DNA from: Deltaproteobacteria bacterium
GTDB lineage: Bacteria; Desulfobacterota; Desulfobacteria; Desulfobacterales; JAFDDL01
Reading direction: 5' to 3'
NCBI GenBank assembly: GCA_019310865.1
Contig: JAFDDL010000039.1
Span: 1-13,080 of the forward strand
Length of the DNA stretch: 13,080 bases
Shown here: in pieces, positions 1 through 5,631 of the stretch
Numbering within the stretch: position 1 is the first letter of the stretch
How the letters are laid out: each line of letters starts with the position of its first letter
Notes under the pieces: model-generated
The model's input: only the letters and a program-made list of their open reading frames with translations
Told to the model about the DNA's origin: nothing
Databases searched by the model: none
Program-made: the position numbers and the translations under genes

Positions 1-704
1 CTGCGGAAAACGATCCGGACGGCTGTGATGTGATCCTGTGGGACGGCGGTAACAACGACTTTCCCTTTTACAAATCCGACCTGCACGTAACGGTCGTCGA
101 TCCGCATCGACCGGGCCATGAGTTGACCTTCTATCCGGGCACCACCACCCTTCGAATCGCCGATGTGGTGGTCATCAACAAGATGGACAGTGCGGATGCC
201 GCCGGTATCGAAGCGGTGCGAAAGAATATCGCCTGCCTGGCCCCGGACGCCGTGGTTGTAGATGCCGCCTCCACCCTGGACGTGGAAGACCCCAGCCTCA
301 TCAAGGGCAAACGGGTGTTGGTGGTCGAGGACGGGCCGACCCTGACCCACGGGCATATGAAGATCGGCGCGGGCACCGTGGCTGCACAGAAGTTCGGCGC
401 CGCCGAATTTGTCGACCCCCGGCCGTACACCGTGGGAAGACTCTCGGAGACCTTTGAGACCTATCCGGAGATCGGCTGCGTGCTGCCGGCCATGGGCTAT
501 GGGGCCCAGCAGCTAAAGGACCTGGAAACGACCATCAACAATACGGATTGTGATGCCGTGGTGATCGGAACACCCATTGACTTAAACCGCATCATCAAAA
601 TTCGCAAACCCAACACCCGGGTAACCTATAACCTGCAGGAAATCGGCCGGCCGGATCTTGCCATGGTGCTGGCGGATTTTGTTAAAAAGCATAACCTGGG
701 ATAA
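1..704 (+). CDS. COG2403 predicted GTPase, cyclic 2,3-diphosphoglycerate synthetase-like (5' end outside window)
   Basis: The reading frame is open from base 3, so this is the C-terminal part (about 234 residues) of a protein that usually has about 440-460. An apparent GTG start at 30 is only an internal Val codon. Visible motifs are ILWDGGNNDFPF, where DGGNND is a DxxG-type switch, and VVINKMD, the NKxD guanine-specificity motif. After these come Gly-rich stretches (THGHMKIGAGTVAAQKFGA and VLPAMGYGAQQ) typical of COG2403. The family is named for archaeal cyclic 2,3-diphosphoglycerate synthetase, which closes the cyclic anhydride of 2,3-bisphosphoglycerate at the cost of ATP. The role of bacterial homologues is not settled, so I do not assign that reaction. 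It is probably cytosolic. The AcoX-like gene follows after 15 bases and is probably co-transcribed. Family assignment is good; function is open. Confidence 0.8.
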   Translation, partial: AENDPDGCDVILWDGGNNDFPFYKSDLHVTVVDPHRPGHELTFYPGTTTLRIADVVVINKMDSADAAGIEAVRKNIACLAPDAVVVDAASTLDVEDPSLIKGKRVLVVEDGPTLTHGHMKIGAGTVAAQKFGAAEFVDPRPYTVGRLSETFETYPEIGCVLPAMGYGAQQLKDLETTINNTDCDAVVIGTPIDLNRIIKIRKPNTRVTYNLQEIGRPDLAMVLADFVKKHNLG

Positions 705-719
705 CCCATTGGGAGTGAG

Positions 720-1718
720 ATGATTCAATCGATCGGAATCATAGCAAATCCGGCATCCGGAAAGGATATACGCCGCCTGGTGGCGTACGGGTCGGTATTT
801 GGCAACCATGAAAAAATCAACATCATCCGACGGCTGCTCATGGCCCTGGACGCCATGATGGTACCGAAAGTTTATATCATGGCCGATCCGACCGGGATGG
901 GCCTGCGCGCCTTGGATGATGTGGATGTGTCACTGGAAGTGAAAATACTGGATATGCCCATTTCCGGAACCCAGGACGATTCCACCCGGGCGGCCGGGCA
1001 AATGCACAAACTCGGGGTTGGCTGTATTATCACCCTGGGTGGTGACGGAACCAATCGGGTGGTTGCCAAAGGATGCAAGGATACCCCACTTCTGCCGATT
1101 TCCACCGGCACAAACAATGTATTCCCGCGCATGGTGGAAGGAACACTTGCGGGTTTGGCCGCCGGCATTGTAGCCCGCAAGTCCGTTCCCATATCGCAAG
1201 CGTGCGTTCGGATGCCCAAATTGGAGTTATTCCGAAATGGCGAGATGGCGGATATCGCGCTGGTGGATCTGCTGGCCCTTGAAGCCGGGTTTGTGGGAAC
1301 GCGAGCAATTTGGGATGAATCCACTGTCCGCGAGATTTTTCTAACCCGAGCAAATCCGGCGGATATTGGATTTTCTGCCGTTGGCGGCCACCTGAATCCA
1401 CTGAATCCGGATAGCGGCCAGGCCCTTCACATTACCACCGGGCCCGGGGAGTATAAGGTTCAGGCGCCCATTGCGCCTGGGCTGATACGTTGGTTGCCGA
1501 TCCAGAATCACCGGTTGTTCGATCCATCAACAGTCATCCATATTGCCCGGGGCGCCGACCTGGTGTCCCTCGATGGTGAACGGGAAGTCACCATCGGTAA
1601 GGACGATCACATGACCGTCCGACTGAACCTGGAAGGTCCCCTGTTGGTGAACATGGAGCGGGTGCTGGCCAAAGCGGCTGAGATGGGGCAATTTCTTGAA
1701 AAACAATGCCCCGGTTGA
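720..1718 (+). CDS. AcoX-type ATP-NAD kinase family protein (COG3199)
   Basis: This 332-residue protein is the usual size for the AcoX branch of the NAD-kinase/diacylglycerol-kinase superfamily. The N terminus has the family signature ANPASGKD (residues 9-16). The nucleotide-binding GGDGT lies at 107-111, followed by STGTNN (128-133), which matches the second conserved loop of NAD kinases. No membrane segment or signal peptide is seen, so it should be cytosolic. The start ATG at 720 is supported by GGGAGTGAG directly upstream. AcoX is named after acetoin-catabolism operons, but its substrate has never been firmly set, and no acetoin dehydrogenase genes are in view. Pairing with a COG2403 GTPase suggests a shared role in phosphorylated small-molecule metabolism; that is inference. 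The superfamily call is firm and the substrate unknown. Confidence 0.85.
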   Translation: MIQSIGIIANPASGKDIRRLVAYGSVFGNHEKINIIRRLLMALDAMMVPKVYIMADPTGMGLRALDDVDVSLEVKILDMPISGTQDDSTRAAGQMHKLGVGCIITLGGDGTNRVVAKGCKDTPLLPISTGTNNVFPRMVEGTLAGLAAGIVARKSVPISQACVRMPKLELFRNGEMADIALVDLLALEAGFVGTRAIWDESTVREIFLTRANPADIGFSAVGGHLNPLNPDSGQALHITTGPGEYKVQAPIAPGLIRWLPIQNHRLFDPSTVIHIARGADLVSLDGEREVTIGKDDHMTVRLNLEGPLLVNMERVLAKAAEMGQFLEKQCPG

Positions 1719-1845
1719 TCTCAGTTTCCAGATTGGATCGCCTGATAATCTTTCATCAGTTGTCTGCTACGGAATCGACACCCGTGATCGATATTGCATG
1801 GTTGATGGTATTGATGATCCCGGCGTGACCGTAACCGTCTTAGGA
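1719..1845. other. intergenic spacer between convergent genes
   Basis: This 127-base gap lies between the AcoX-like gene (plus) and the histone-like gene (minus). It holds a 5-bp hairpin (CTGAT 1742-1746, ATCAG 1755-1759) and a widely spaced 7-bp inverted repeat (CGTGATC 1783-1789, GATCACG 1844-1850). Neither is followed by a T-run on either strand, so I do not call a terminator. Confidence 0.4.
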
Positions 1846-2343
1846 TCACGAGGCTGAATAAACACCTCGTTTCTCGCTTTTAATTTTACCCTGCTTCTTT
1901 AATTTATATAGGATGTTTGATAGTTTCTTTTGATTATAACCCGTCTTTTCTAAAAGCGTAGCTGTTGTAATGCTGCCTCCGGACTTTTGAATTAAAGCCA
2001 GCATATTCGCAATGGAGGATGGGCCTTCCTGTTTTTTCGCTGCTGGTTTCGCTGTGGCCTTCGGAGCCGCTTTCTTGCTGGGTTTCTTTGCGGTTTTCTT
2101 GGCTGGTTTCTTTGCGGCTTTTTTCGCGACCGTTTTTTTCGCGGGTTTTGCCTTTTTCTTAGCTGCGGCCTTTGGTTTGGCTTTCACTTTGGCAGCAGGT
2201 TTAGATTTCTTTGCAGGCTTTTTTTTCGCTGGTGTTTTGGTTGCGGAAAGGTCATTAATTTTTTCAGCCAATACTTCAATACCGGATGCAATGGATTTTA
2301 GGCCATCTGCAAGGGTCCCAAACACCTTTTTTAAATCTTCCAT
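1846..2343 (-). CDS. histone H1-like nucleoid protein with C-terminal helical (winged-helix-like) domain
   Basis: This 165-residue protein has three parts. Residues 1-35 form an amphipathic, probably coiled-coil segment (MEDLKKVFGTLADGL...EKIND). Residues 36-104 are a low-complexity Lys/Ala/Pro tail with 31 lysines in 69 residues and repeated AKKP/AKKT units, like eukaryotic H1 tails. Residues 107-165 are a folded domain, probably a small winged helix (IANMLALIQKSGG, then KLSNILYKLKKQGKIKSEKRGVY). It should bind DNA non-specifically through the tail and compact or regulate the nucleoid. The start ATG is preceded by AAGGAG about 8 bases upstream. The basic tail is encoded by near-repeats, for example a 13-base direct repeat at 2081-2093 and 2105-2117. 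Such proteins are common in deltaproteobacteria; any specific regulatory role is unknown. Confidence 0.8.
   Translation of the reverse strand: MEDLKKVFGTLADGLKSIASGIEVLAEKINDLSATKTPAKKKPAKKSKPAAKVKAKPKAAAKKKAKPAKKTVAKKAAKKPAKKTAKKPSKKAAPKATAKPAAKKQEGPSSIANMLALIQKSGGSITTATLLEKTGYNQKKLSNILYKLKKQGKIKSEKRGVYSAS
2081..2117. repeat. short direct repeat in the Lys/Ala tail coding region
   Basis: GGTTTCTTTGCGG occurs at 2081-2093 and again at 2105-2117, a 24-base period. It encodes the AAKKP-type units of the histone-like tail. This is in-frame, slippage-prone low complexity, not a mobile repeat. Confidence 0.6.
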
Positions 2344-2399
2344 AATCAGAGTCTCCTTAACGTTAGGGTGAATTCAATATAGCCAGCGCCAGTGAGTAA

Positions 2400-2436
2400 A
2401 TAATACAATTATAGATAACGAGTCAAGAATTATTAA
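2400..2436 (-). promoter_or_regulatory. candidate sigma70-type promoter for the histone-like gene
   Basis: On the minus strand, TTAATA (2431-2436) and a perfect TATAAT (2408-2413) are 17 bases apart. An alternative pair overlaps it: TTGACT (2421-2426) and TATTAT (2400-2405), 15 bases apart. Either would give a leader of roughly 50-65 bases before the ATG at 2343. The region is strongly AT-rich. The exact start site cannot be chosen by eye. Confidence 0.5.
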
Positions 2437-2437
2437 C

Positions 2438-2602
2438 CTAAAACCTATTAATATGCTTGGCGATTATTCGCGCAAGATTCAGGATTGCATCCAGGGTTGC
2501 GGCTTTTCTATCAAAATCGGACACCGTAATCTGAAACTGCCCGATGCGCATATTGAGGATGCATGACTTTCCTTTCGGTTGATGATGAAAAAAATATTTC
2601 AT
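2438..2602 (-). CDS. possible small ORF, 54 codons, unknown
   Basis: On the minus strand an open frame runs from an ATG at 2602 to a TAG at 2438-2440. It begins MKYFFHHQPKGK, has an internal Met at 18 (MRIGQFQITVSDF) and ends in an amphipathic helix-like stretch, DAILNLARIIAKHINRF. The composition looks protein-like, especially after residue 18. There is no good Shine-Dalgarno before either Met, and the first ATG overlaps the nikK -35 region on the other strand. It could be a small protein, the eroded end of a larger gene, or chance. I do not recognise the sequence. Confidence 0.25.
   Translation of the reverse strand: MKYFFHHQPKGKSCILNMRIGQFQITVSDFDRKAATLDAILNLARIIAKHINRF
2585..2602. promoter_or_regulatory. 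inverted repeat abutting the nikK -35 box, possible operator
   Basis: ATGAAA (2585-2590) and TTTCAT (2597-2602) form a perfect 6-bp inverted repeat with a 6-base AT-rich spacer, and the last base is the first T of the -35 box. The position suits a metalloregulator such as NikR, or a Fur-family protein. The sequence is simple and AT-rich, and I do not see a recognised NikR or Fur consensus, so this is only a candidate. Confidence 0.25.
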
Positions 2603-2631
2603 TGACAATCTACAGGCAAAAAAGGTATATC
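2602..2631 (+). promoter_or_regulatory. sigma70-type promoter of the nik operon
   Basis: A perfect TTGACA (2602-2607) and TATATC (2626-2631) are separated by 18 bases. Transcription would start around 2638-2640, about 130 bases before the nikK start codon, leaving room for a structured leader. Confidence 0.6.
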
Positions 2632-2645
2632 CTCAAAATAAAATG

Positions 2646-2661
2646 TCAGGCCGAAGCCTGA
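2646..2661 (+). promoter_or_regulatory. leader hairpin 1 of the nik operon
   Basis: TCAGGC (2646-2651), a CGAA tetraloop and GCCTGA (2656-2661) form a perfect 6-bp hairpin within about 10 bases of the predicted transcription start. It would be the first element of the leader RNA. The outer bases AATG/ACATT may extend the stem imperfectly. It may be the 5' domain of a riboswitch-like element or a simple mRNA-protecting hairpin. Confidence 0.45.
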
Positions 2662-2700
2662 ACATTGCATTTTTCAGTACAATTTATATTATCAATATTG

Positions 2701-2750
2701 CCACGAAGGTAACCGTATCAGGAAGATGCGATGTTTTCGTGGTTTTTTTT
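2701..2750 (+). terminator. terminator-like attenuator hairpin in the nik operon leader
   Basis: CCACGAA (2701-2707) pairs with TTCGTGG (2736-2742). Inside it AAC (2711-2713) pairs with GTT (2733-2735) and CGTATC (2714-2719) with GATGCG (2725-2730, one G-U pair), closing an AGGAA loop. The stem is followed directly by eight Ts (2743-2750). This is the form of an intrinsic terminator, yet it lies between the operon's promoter and the nikK ribosome binding site. That makes conditional termination, by riboswitch or other attenuation, more likely than a true 3' end. The only upstream gene in reach on this strand ends at 1718. Confidence 0.6.
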
Positions 2751-2759
2751 GGGGAAACT

Positions 2760-2764
2760 GGAGG
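2760..2764 (+). promoter_or_regulatory. nikK ribosome binding site
   Basis: GGAGG lies 4 bases before the ATG at 2769 and fixes that start. The same frame is open 42 codons further upstream to an ATG at 2643, but that ATG has no ribosome binding site and its extension would run through the leader hairpins. Confidence 0.75.
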
Positions 2765-2768
2765 AAAA

Positions 2769-3545
2769 ATGAAAAAAGGATTATATTTCGGGTTTATACT
2801 GGTACTGTTATCCCTGTTCACCAGACTGGCCATGGCTCATTACGGCATGATCATCCCTTCGGATACCATGATTATGCAGGATGAAAAAAGAACGTTACAC
2901 TTAACATTATCCTTTTCCCATCCCTTTGAATTGATTGGCATGGCACTGAGCAAACCCAATGTGTTCAAAGTGGTGGCCAATGGCGAAAAACAAGACCTGA
3001 CAAGCGGTTTAAAACCGGCTCAAGTCATGACGCAACCGGCGTGGGAAGCGGATTATAAAATCAAAAGGCCGGGGGTTTACAAGTTTTACATGGCGCCCCA
3101 ACCTTACTGGGAGCCCGCCGAGGATTGCTATATCATTCATTATACCCAAACCGTTGTTACGGCATTTGGAGATGACGAAGGCTGGGACAGCCCCATCGGA
3201 TTAAAGACCGAAATCGTTCCGCTTTCCAAGCCCTTTGGGTTATATACCGGAAATGTTTTTCAGGGGATAGTGAAACTTGACGGTAATATTGTGCCGTTTG
3301 CCGAGGTTGAAATCGAATATTATAATGAAAACGGAACCGCCAAGGCCCCAACGGAATATTTCATTACCCAAACCATTAAAGCGGATTCAAATGGTGTGTT
3401 TACCTATGCGGTTCCCAGAGCCGGATGGTGGGGATTTGCGGCCTTAAATACGGCGGATGAAAAAATGAAACATGAAGGCGAAGATAAAGATGTTGAACTG
3501 GGTGCTGTGATTTGGGTGAAATTTCACGATTGGAAAACGAAATAG
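2769..3545 (+). CDS. nikK: NikK, periplasmic DUF4198 component of a nickel ECF-type importer
   Basis: This 258-residue protein has a clear signal peptide (MKK, then a hydrophobic stretch, then LAMA), with cleavage predicted after Ala23. The mature protein would begin His-Tyr-Gly (HYGMIIPSD), the typical start of DUF4198 proteins. The rest is beta-rich and soluble, with a DUF4198 core and a C-terminal Ig-like or carboxypeptidase-regulatory-like half (FGLYTGNVFQGIVKLDG onward). In NikKMLQO systems NikK is an accessory protein thought to bind or hand over Ni2+ to the membrane core. It is first in the operon, and nikM starts 6 bases after its stop. The operon context makes nickel the likely metal; cobalt cannot be excluded. 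Confidence 0.85.
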   Translation: MKKGLYFGFILVLLSLFTRLAMAHYGMIIPSDTMIMQDEKRTLHLTLSFSHPFELIGMALSKPNVFKVVANGEKQDLTSGLKPAQVMTQPAWEADYKIKRPGVYKFYMAPQPYWEPAEDCYIIHYTQTVVTAFGDDEGWDSPIGLKTEIVPLSKPFGLYTGNVFQGIVKLDGNIVPFAEVEIEYYNENGTAKAPTEYFITQTIKADSNGVFTYAVPRAGWWGFAALNTADEKMKHEGEDKDVELGAVIWVKFHDWKTK

Positions 3546-3551
3546 AATATC

Positions 3552-4157
3552 ATGCATATTTCAGAAGGTGTCTTATCAGGACCTGTACTGGTTTCAGGGT
3601 TCGCTCTGGCGGCAGCCGGAACAGCCATTGGGTTGAAAAAACTTGATTATGAAAATATTGCAGAGATCGGGATATTGTCAGCGTCGTTTTTTGTGGCCTC
3701 GCTGGTCCACGTCCCCATCGGGCCTTCAAACGCCCATTTGGTTTTAAACGGTATCCTGGGGCTTTTACTTGGCTGGGGGGCTTTTCCCGCTATCCTGACG
3801 GCGTTAACCCTCCAGGCGGTTTTGTTCCAGTTCGGGGGAATTACCTCCCTTGGGGTGAACACCCTTATCATGGCCATACCGGCGGTGATCTGTTTCTATC
3901 TTTTTGGTGCTATTATCCGTAAAAAGCCGAGGTGGCTCTCCATTGCCGGCTTTTGTTGCGGATTTACCGCCGTTTTTTTAAGCGCTGTTCTTGCCGGCGC
4001 GGCATTGATTTTCACTGAGGAAAATTTTTTTAAGGTAGCGGTCTTGATTGTTGCCGGTTATTCTCCGGTGATGGTCATCGAAGGGATTTTAACGGTCTTT
4101 TGTGTGAAGTTTTTAAATAAAGTGAAACCGGAAATATTTTCTACCTTCAATTTCTGA
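3552..4157 (+). CDS. nikM: NikM, substrate-binding membrane component (CbiM/NikM family) of the ECF transporter
   Basis: This 201-residue polytopic membrane protein has about six hydrophobic segments. It opens with Met-His (MHISEGVL), the diagnostic CbiM/NikM start, in which the free N-terminal amine and His2 coordinate the metal. That fixes the ATG at 3552 even though only a weak ribosome binding site is visible; translation is probably coupled to nikK, 6 bases upstream. The conserved HVPIGPSNAHLVLNG stretch supplies His53 and His62. One of them should be the third metal ligand (His67 in the studied Thermoanaerobacter NikM). No NikN partner gene is present; NikK and NikL replace it. The family call is firm, and nickel over cobalt rests on the NikK/NikL context. 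Confidence 0.93.
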   Translation: MHISEGVLSGPVLVSGFALAAAGTAIGLKKLDYENIAEIGILSASFFVASLVHVPIGPSNAHLVLNGILGLLLGWGAFPAILTALTLQAVLFQFGGITSLGVNTLIMAIPAVICFYLFGAIIRKKPRWLSIAGFCCGFTAVFLSAVLAGAALIFTEENFFKVAVLIVAGYSPVMVIEGILTVFCVKFLNKVKPEIFSTFNF

Positions 4158-4169
4158 GCCTTCGGGCTC
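4156..4169 (+). promoter_or_regulatory. UUCG hairpin at the end of nikM
   Basis: GAGCC, TTCG, GGCTC form a perfect 5-bp stem with a very stable UUCG loop, overlapping the nikM stop codon. No T-run follows, so it should not terminate transcription. It may stabilise or mark processing of the nikKM part of the mRNA. Confidence 0.4.
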
Positions 4170-4200
4170 GCACAGGAAAGCGAACCCTTAACCACTCAAC
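4167..4200 (+). repeat. copy 1 of a short dispersed repeat (nikM-nikL gap)
   Basis: The 16-base block at 4167-4182 matches 7943-7958 at 15 of 16 positions, and TTAACC follows at the same offset (21 bases) in both copies. About 25 of 34 positions agree overall. Both copies lie in gaps next to nickel-transport genes and have the same orientation on the plus strand. Confidence 0.35.
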
Positions 4201-4223
4201 TTTCATGGAACTTTTAATCACAT

Positions 4224-4862
4224 ATGATGGAAAAAAACGTAAAAAATATATGTATGAGGATACGGTACATTATGTCGCCATGGATAATATGTACTATTTT
4301 ACTCCTTTTTCCCCGTCCCGCCCTTTCCCATAAAGTCACCGTATTCGCATGGGTGGAAGGAGACACCGTGTTTACCGAAAGCAAATTAAGCGGCGGGAAA
4401 CGGGTTGTCGGCGGTAGCATTAGCGTGTACAACAGCTCCAAAACAGTCCTTGTTGAAGGGAAAACCAACGACCAGGGTAAGTTTTCCTTTAAATTACCTG
4501 AAAAACCACCCCTTGTGGTTGAACTTAATGCCGGAATGGGGCATATGGCCAAATGGACGATTCAACCGGAAGATGTGGAAGAAGAATCGGCTCCCCGTGC
4601 CAATCCTCCAAATATCATTACCGCCGATACCGGCGAACCGACATCCAAGCCGATTGCCGGAGCGGCTCCTCTGACGGCGGATGAGCTGGCGGCATTAATT
4701 GAAACCGTTCTGGACAGAAAATTAAAACCGATAAAATACATGTTGGCCGATACCCGGCACAAAGCGCCTTCTCTATCGGAAATCGTCGGTGGTATCGGAT
4801 ATATTATCGGTCTTGTGGGAATAGCTGCCTATTTCCGGAATCGGAAATCAAAAAGCGAATAG
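4224..4862 (+). CDS. nikL: NikL, membrane-anchored accessory component of the nickel ECF transporter
   Basis: This 212-residue protein has a signal-peptide-like N terminus (IICTILLLFPRPALS). Cleavage after Ser35 would leave a mature start of His-Lys-Val (HKVTVFAWVEGD), which is characteristic of NikL. A beta-sandwich follows, resembling carboxypeptidase regulatory or Ig-like repeats (GGSISVYNSSKTVLVEGKTNDQG). A Pro/Ala-rich linker and one C-terminal transmembrane segment (about 184-204, GGIGYIIGLVGIAAYF) come next, then a basic RNRKSK tail on the cytoplasmic side. The start is uncertain: ATGs at 4224, 4227, 4254 and 4272 are in frame and none has a strong ribosome binding site. The 4254 start (MRIRYIMSPW) gives the most ordinary signal peptide. 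With NikK it takes the place of NikN. Confidence 0.83.
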   Translation: MMEKNVKNICMRIRYIMSPWIICTILLLFPRPALSHKVTVFAWVEGDTVFTESKLSGGKRVVGGSISVYNSSKTVLVEGKTNDQGKFSFKLPEKPPLVVELNAGMGHMAKWTIQPEDVEEESAPRANPPNIITADTGEPTSKPIAGAAPLTADELAALIETVLDRKLKPIKYMLADTRHKAPSLSEIVGGIGYIIGLVGIAAYFRNRKSKSE

Positions 4863-4872
4863 GGCCGAGGCC

Positions 4873-5631
4873 ATGATCAATGAATATTATGCAGATGAAA
4901 CCGCTTGGATTCAACGGCTGGATCCCCGGCTTAGAATCCTTTTTGCTACGGTTTACTCATTCTCTGTGGCCCTCCTTAGTTATTTTCAACCCCTTTTGTT
5001 GGCGCTGGCATTCTCCTTTTTAATGCTGACCATGGCAGGCGTAAGTCTTCAACTACTGAAAAAAAGACTGATGGCGTTTAACGGTATGGTCCTTCTTTTC
5101 TGGCTTGTGCTTCCCATTACATTTTCCGGAAAGGTTTTATACGAGTTAGGGCCTTTAACCATCACACTGCCGGGGGTTGTCTTGGCCGCACAAATTACCT
5201 TAAAAGCCAATGCCATCATGGTTGCCTTTATTGCCCTGGTCGCCACCACCCCGATATCGGTGATCGGGCATGGCCTGGACAAATTATATGTTCCCAAAAA
5301 AATCACCCATGTTCTTTTAATGACTTACCGTTATGTGTTTGTGATAGAGCAGGAATACCAACGTTTGATGAGAGCCATAAAAATCAGGGGATTTTCACCA
5401 AGAACCAATATGCATACTTACCAAACATATGGCTATGTTCTGGGGATGATTTTTGTACGGTCCCTTGACAGGGCCCGGCGAGTTCATCAGGCCATGATTT
5501 GCCGGGGATTTGACGGAACATTTTACTCCTTGGAACGCTTTTCGCTAAAACGGATAGATTATATATGTATGCCCCTTATGATCGCGGTCATTATCGGGAT
5601 AGAGGTGATGGAATGGATCAACACCCTATAA
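4873..5631 (+). CDS. nikQ: NikQ, transmembrane energy-coupling (EcfT/CbiQ-type) component
   Basis: This 252-residue membrane protein has several hydrophobic segments between about 22 and 130 and one at the C terminus (232-246). Two copies of the EcfT coupling motif AxxxRG are visible: A168-IKI-RG and A207-MIC-RG. These cytoplasmic helices dock on the ATPase and turn ATP hydrolysis into movement of NikM. The conserved N-terminal WIQRLDPRLRI also fits CbiQ. The start ATG at 4873 has GAGG two bases before it, a tight spacing, and follows nikL by 10 bases. The stop lies inside nikO, so the two are translationally coupled. Confidence 0.92.
   Translation: MINEYYADETAWIQRLDPRLRILFATVYSFSVALLSYFQPLLLALAFSFLMLTMAGVSLQLLKKRLMAFNGMVLLFWLVLPITFSGKVLYELGPLTITLPGVVLAAQITLKANAIMVAFIALVATTPISVIGHGLDKLYVPKKITHVLLMTYRYVFVIEQEYQRLMRAIKIRGFSPRTNMHTYQTYGYVLGMIFVRSLDRARRVHQAMICRGFDGTFYSLERFSLKRIDYICMPLMIAVIIGIEVMEWINTL

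Larger units (their letters stand above)
2344..2768. other. 425-base regulatory region between the divergent histone-like and nikK genes
   Basis: No gene of ordinary size lies here. From left to right it holds the histone-like gene's promoter and 5' leader, a possible small minus-strand ORF, a plus-strand promoter, and a roughly 130-base structured leader of the nik operon. The individual sites are listed separately. Confidence 0.7.

Noticed and set aside
1742..1759. Hairpin CTGAT...ATCAG as terminator of the AcoX-like gene
   Set aside because: Only 5 AT-rich base pairs and no T-run after it.
1783..1850. Inverted repeat CGTGATC / GATCACG across the convergent gap
   Set aside because: Seven bases separated by 54 with no T-run; too weak and too widely spaced to call a site.
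2012..2371. Phe/Ala-rich 119-codon plus-strand ORF opposite the histone-like gene
   Set aside because: It is the antisense of Lys/Ala codons (AAG and GCC read back as Phe, Leu and Gly). The minus-strand protein has recognisable domains and a ribosome binding site.
2549..2577. Alternative minus-strand mini-ORF of 17 codons with AAGGA upstream
   Set aside because: Despite the ribosome-binding-site-like sequence, it is too short and shows no recognisable features; it is probably chance.
2643..2768. 42-codon in-frame N-terminal extension of nikK from an ATG at 2643
   Set aside because: No ribosome binding site; it would place the signal peptide internally and translate through the leader hairpins. 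GGAGG before 2769 and a normal signal peptide there decide the start.
2640..2768. Cobalamin riboswitch in the nik leader
   Set aside because: I see no conserved B12-box or GCCACTG-type element, and the leader (about 130 bases) is short for that class. GCCACGAAGG at 2700 only superficially resembles it.
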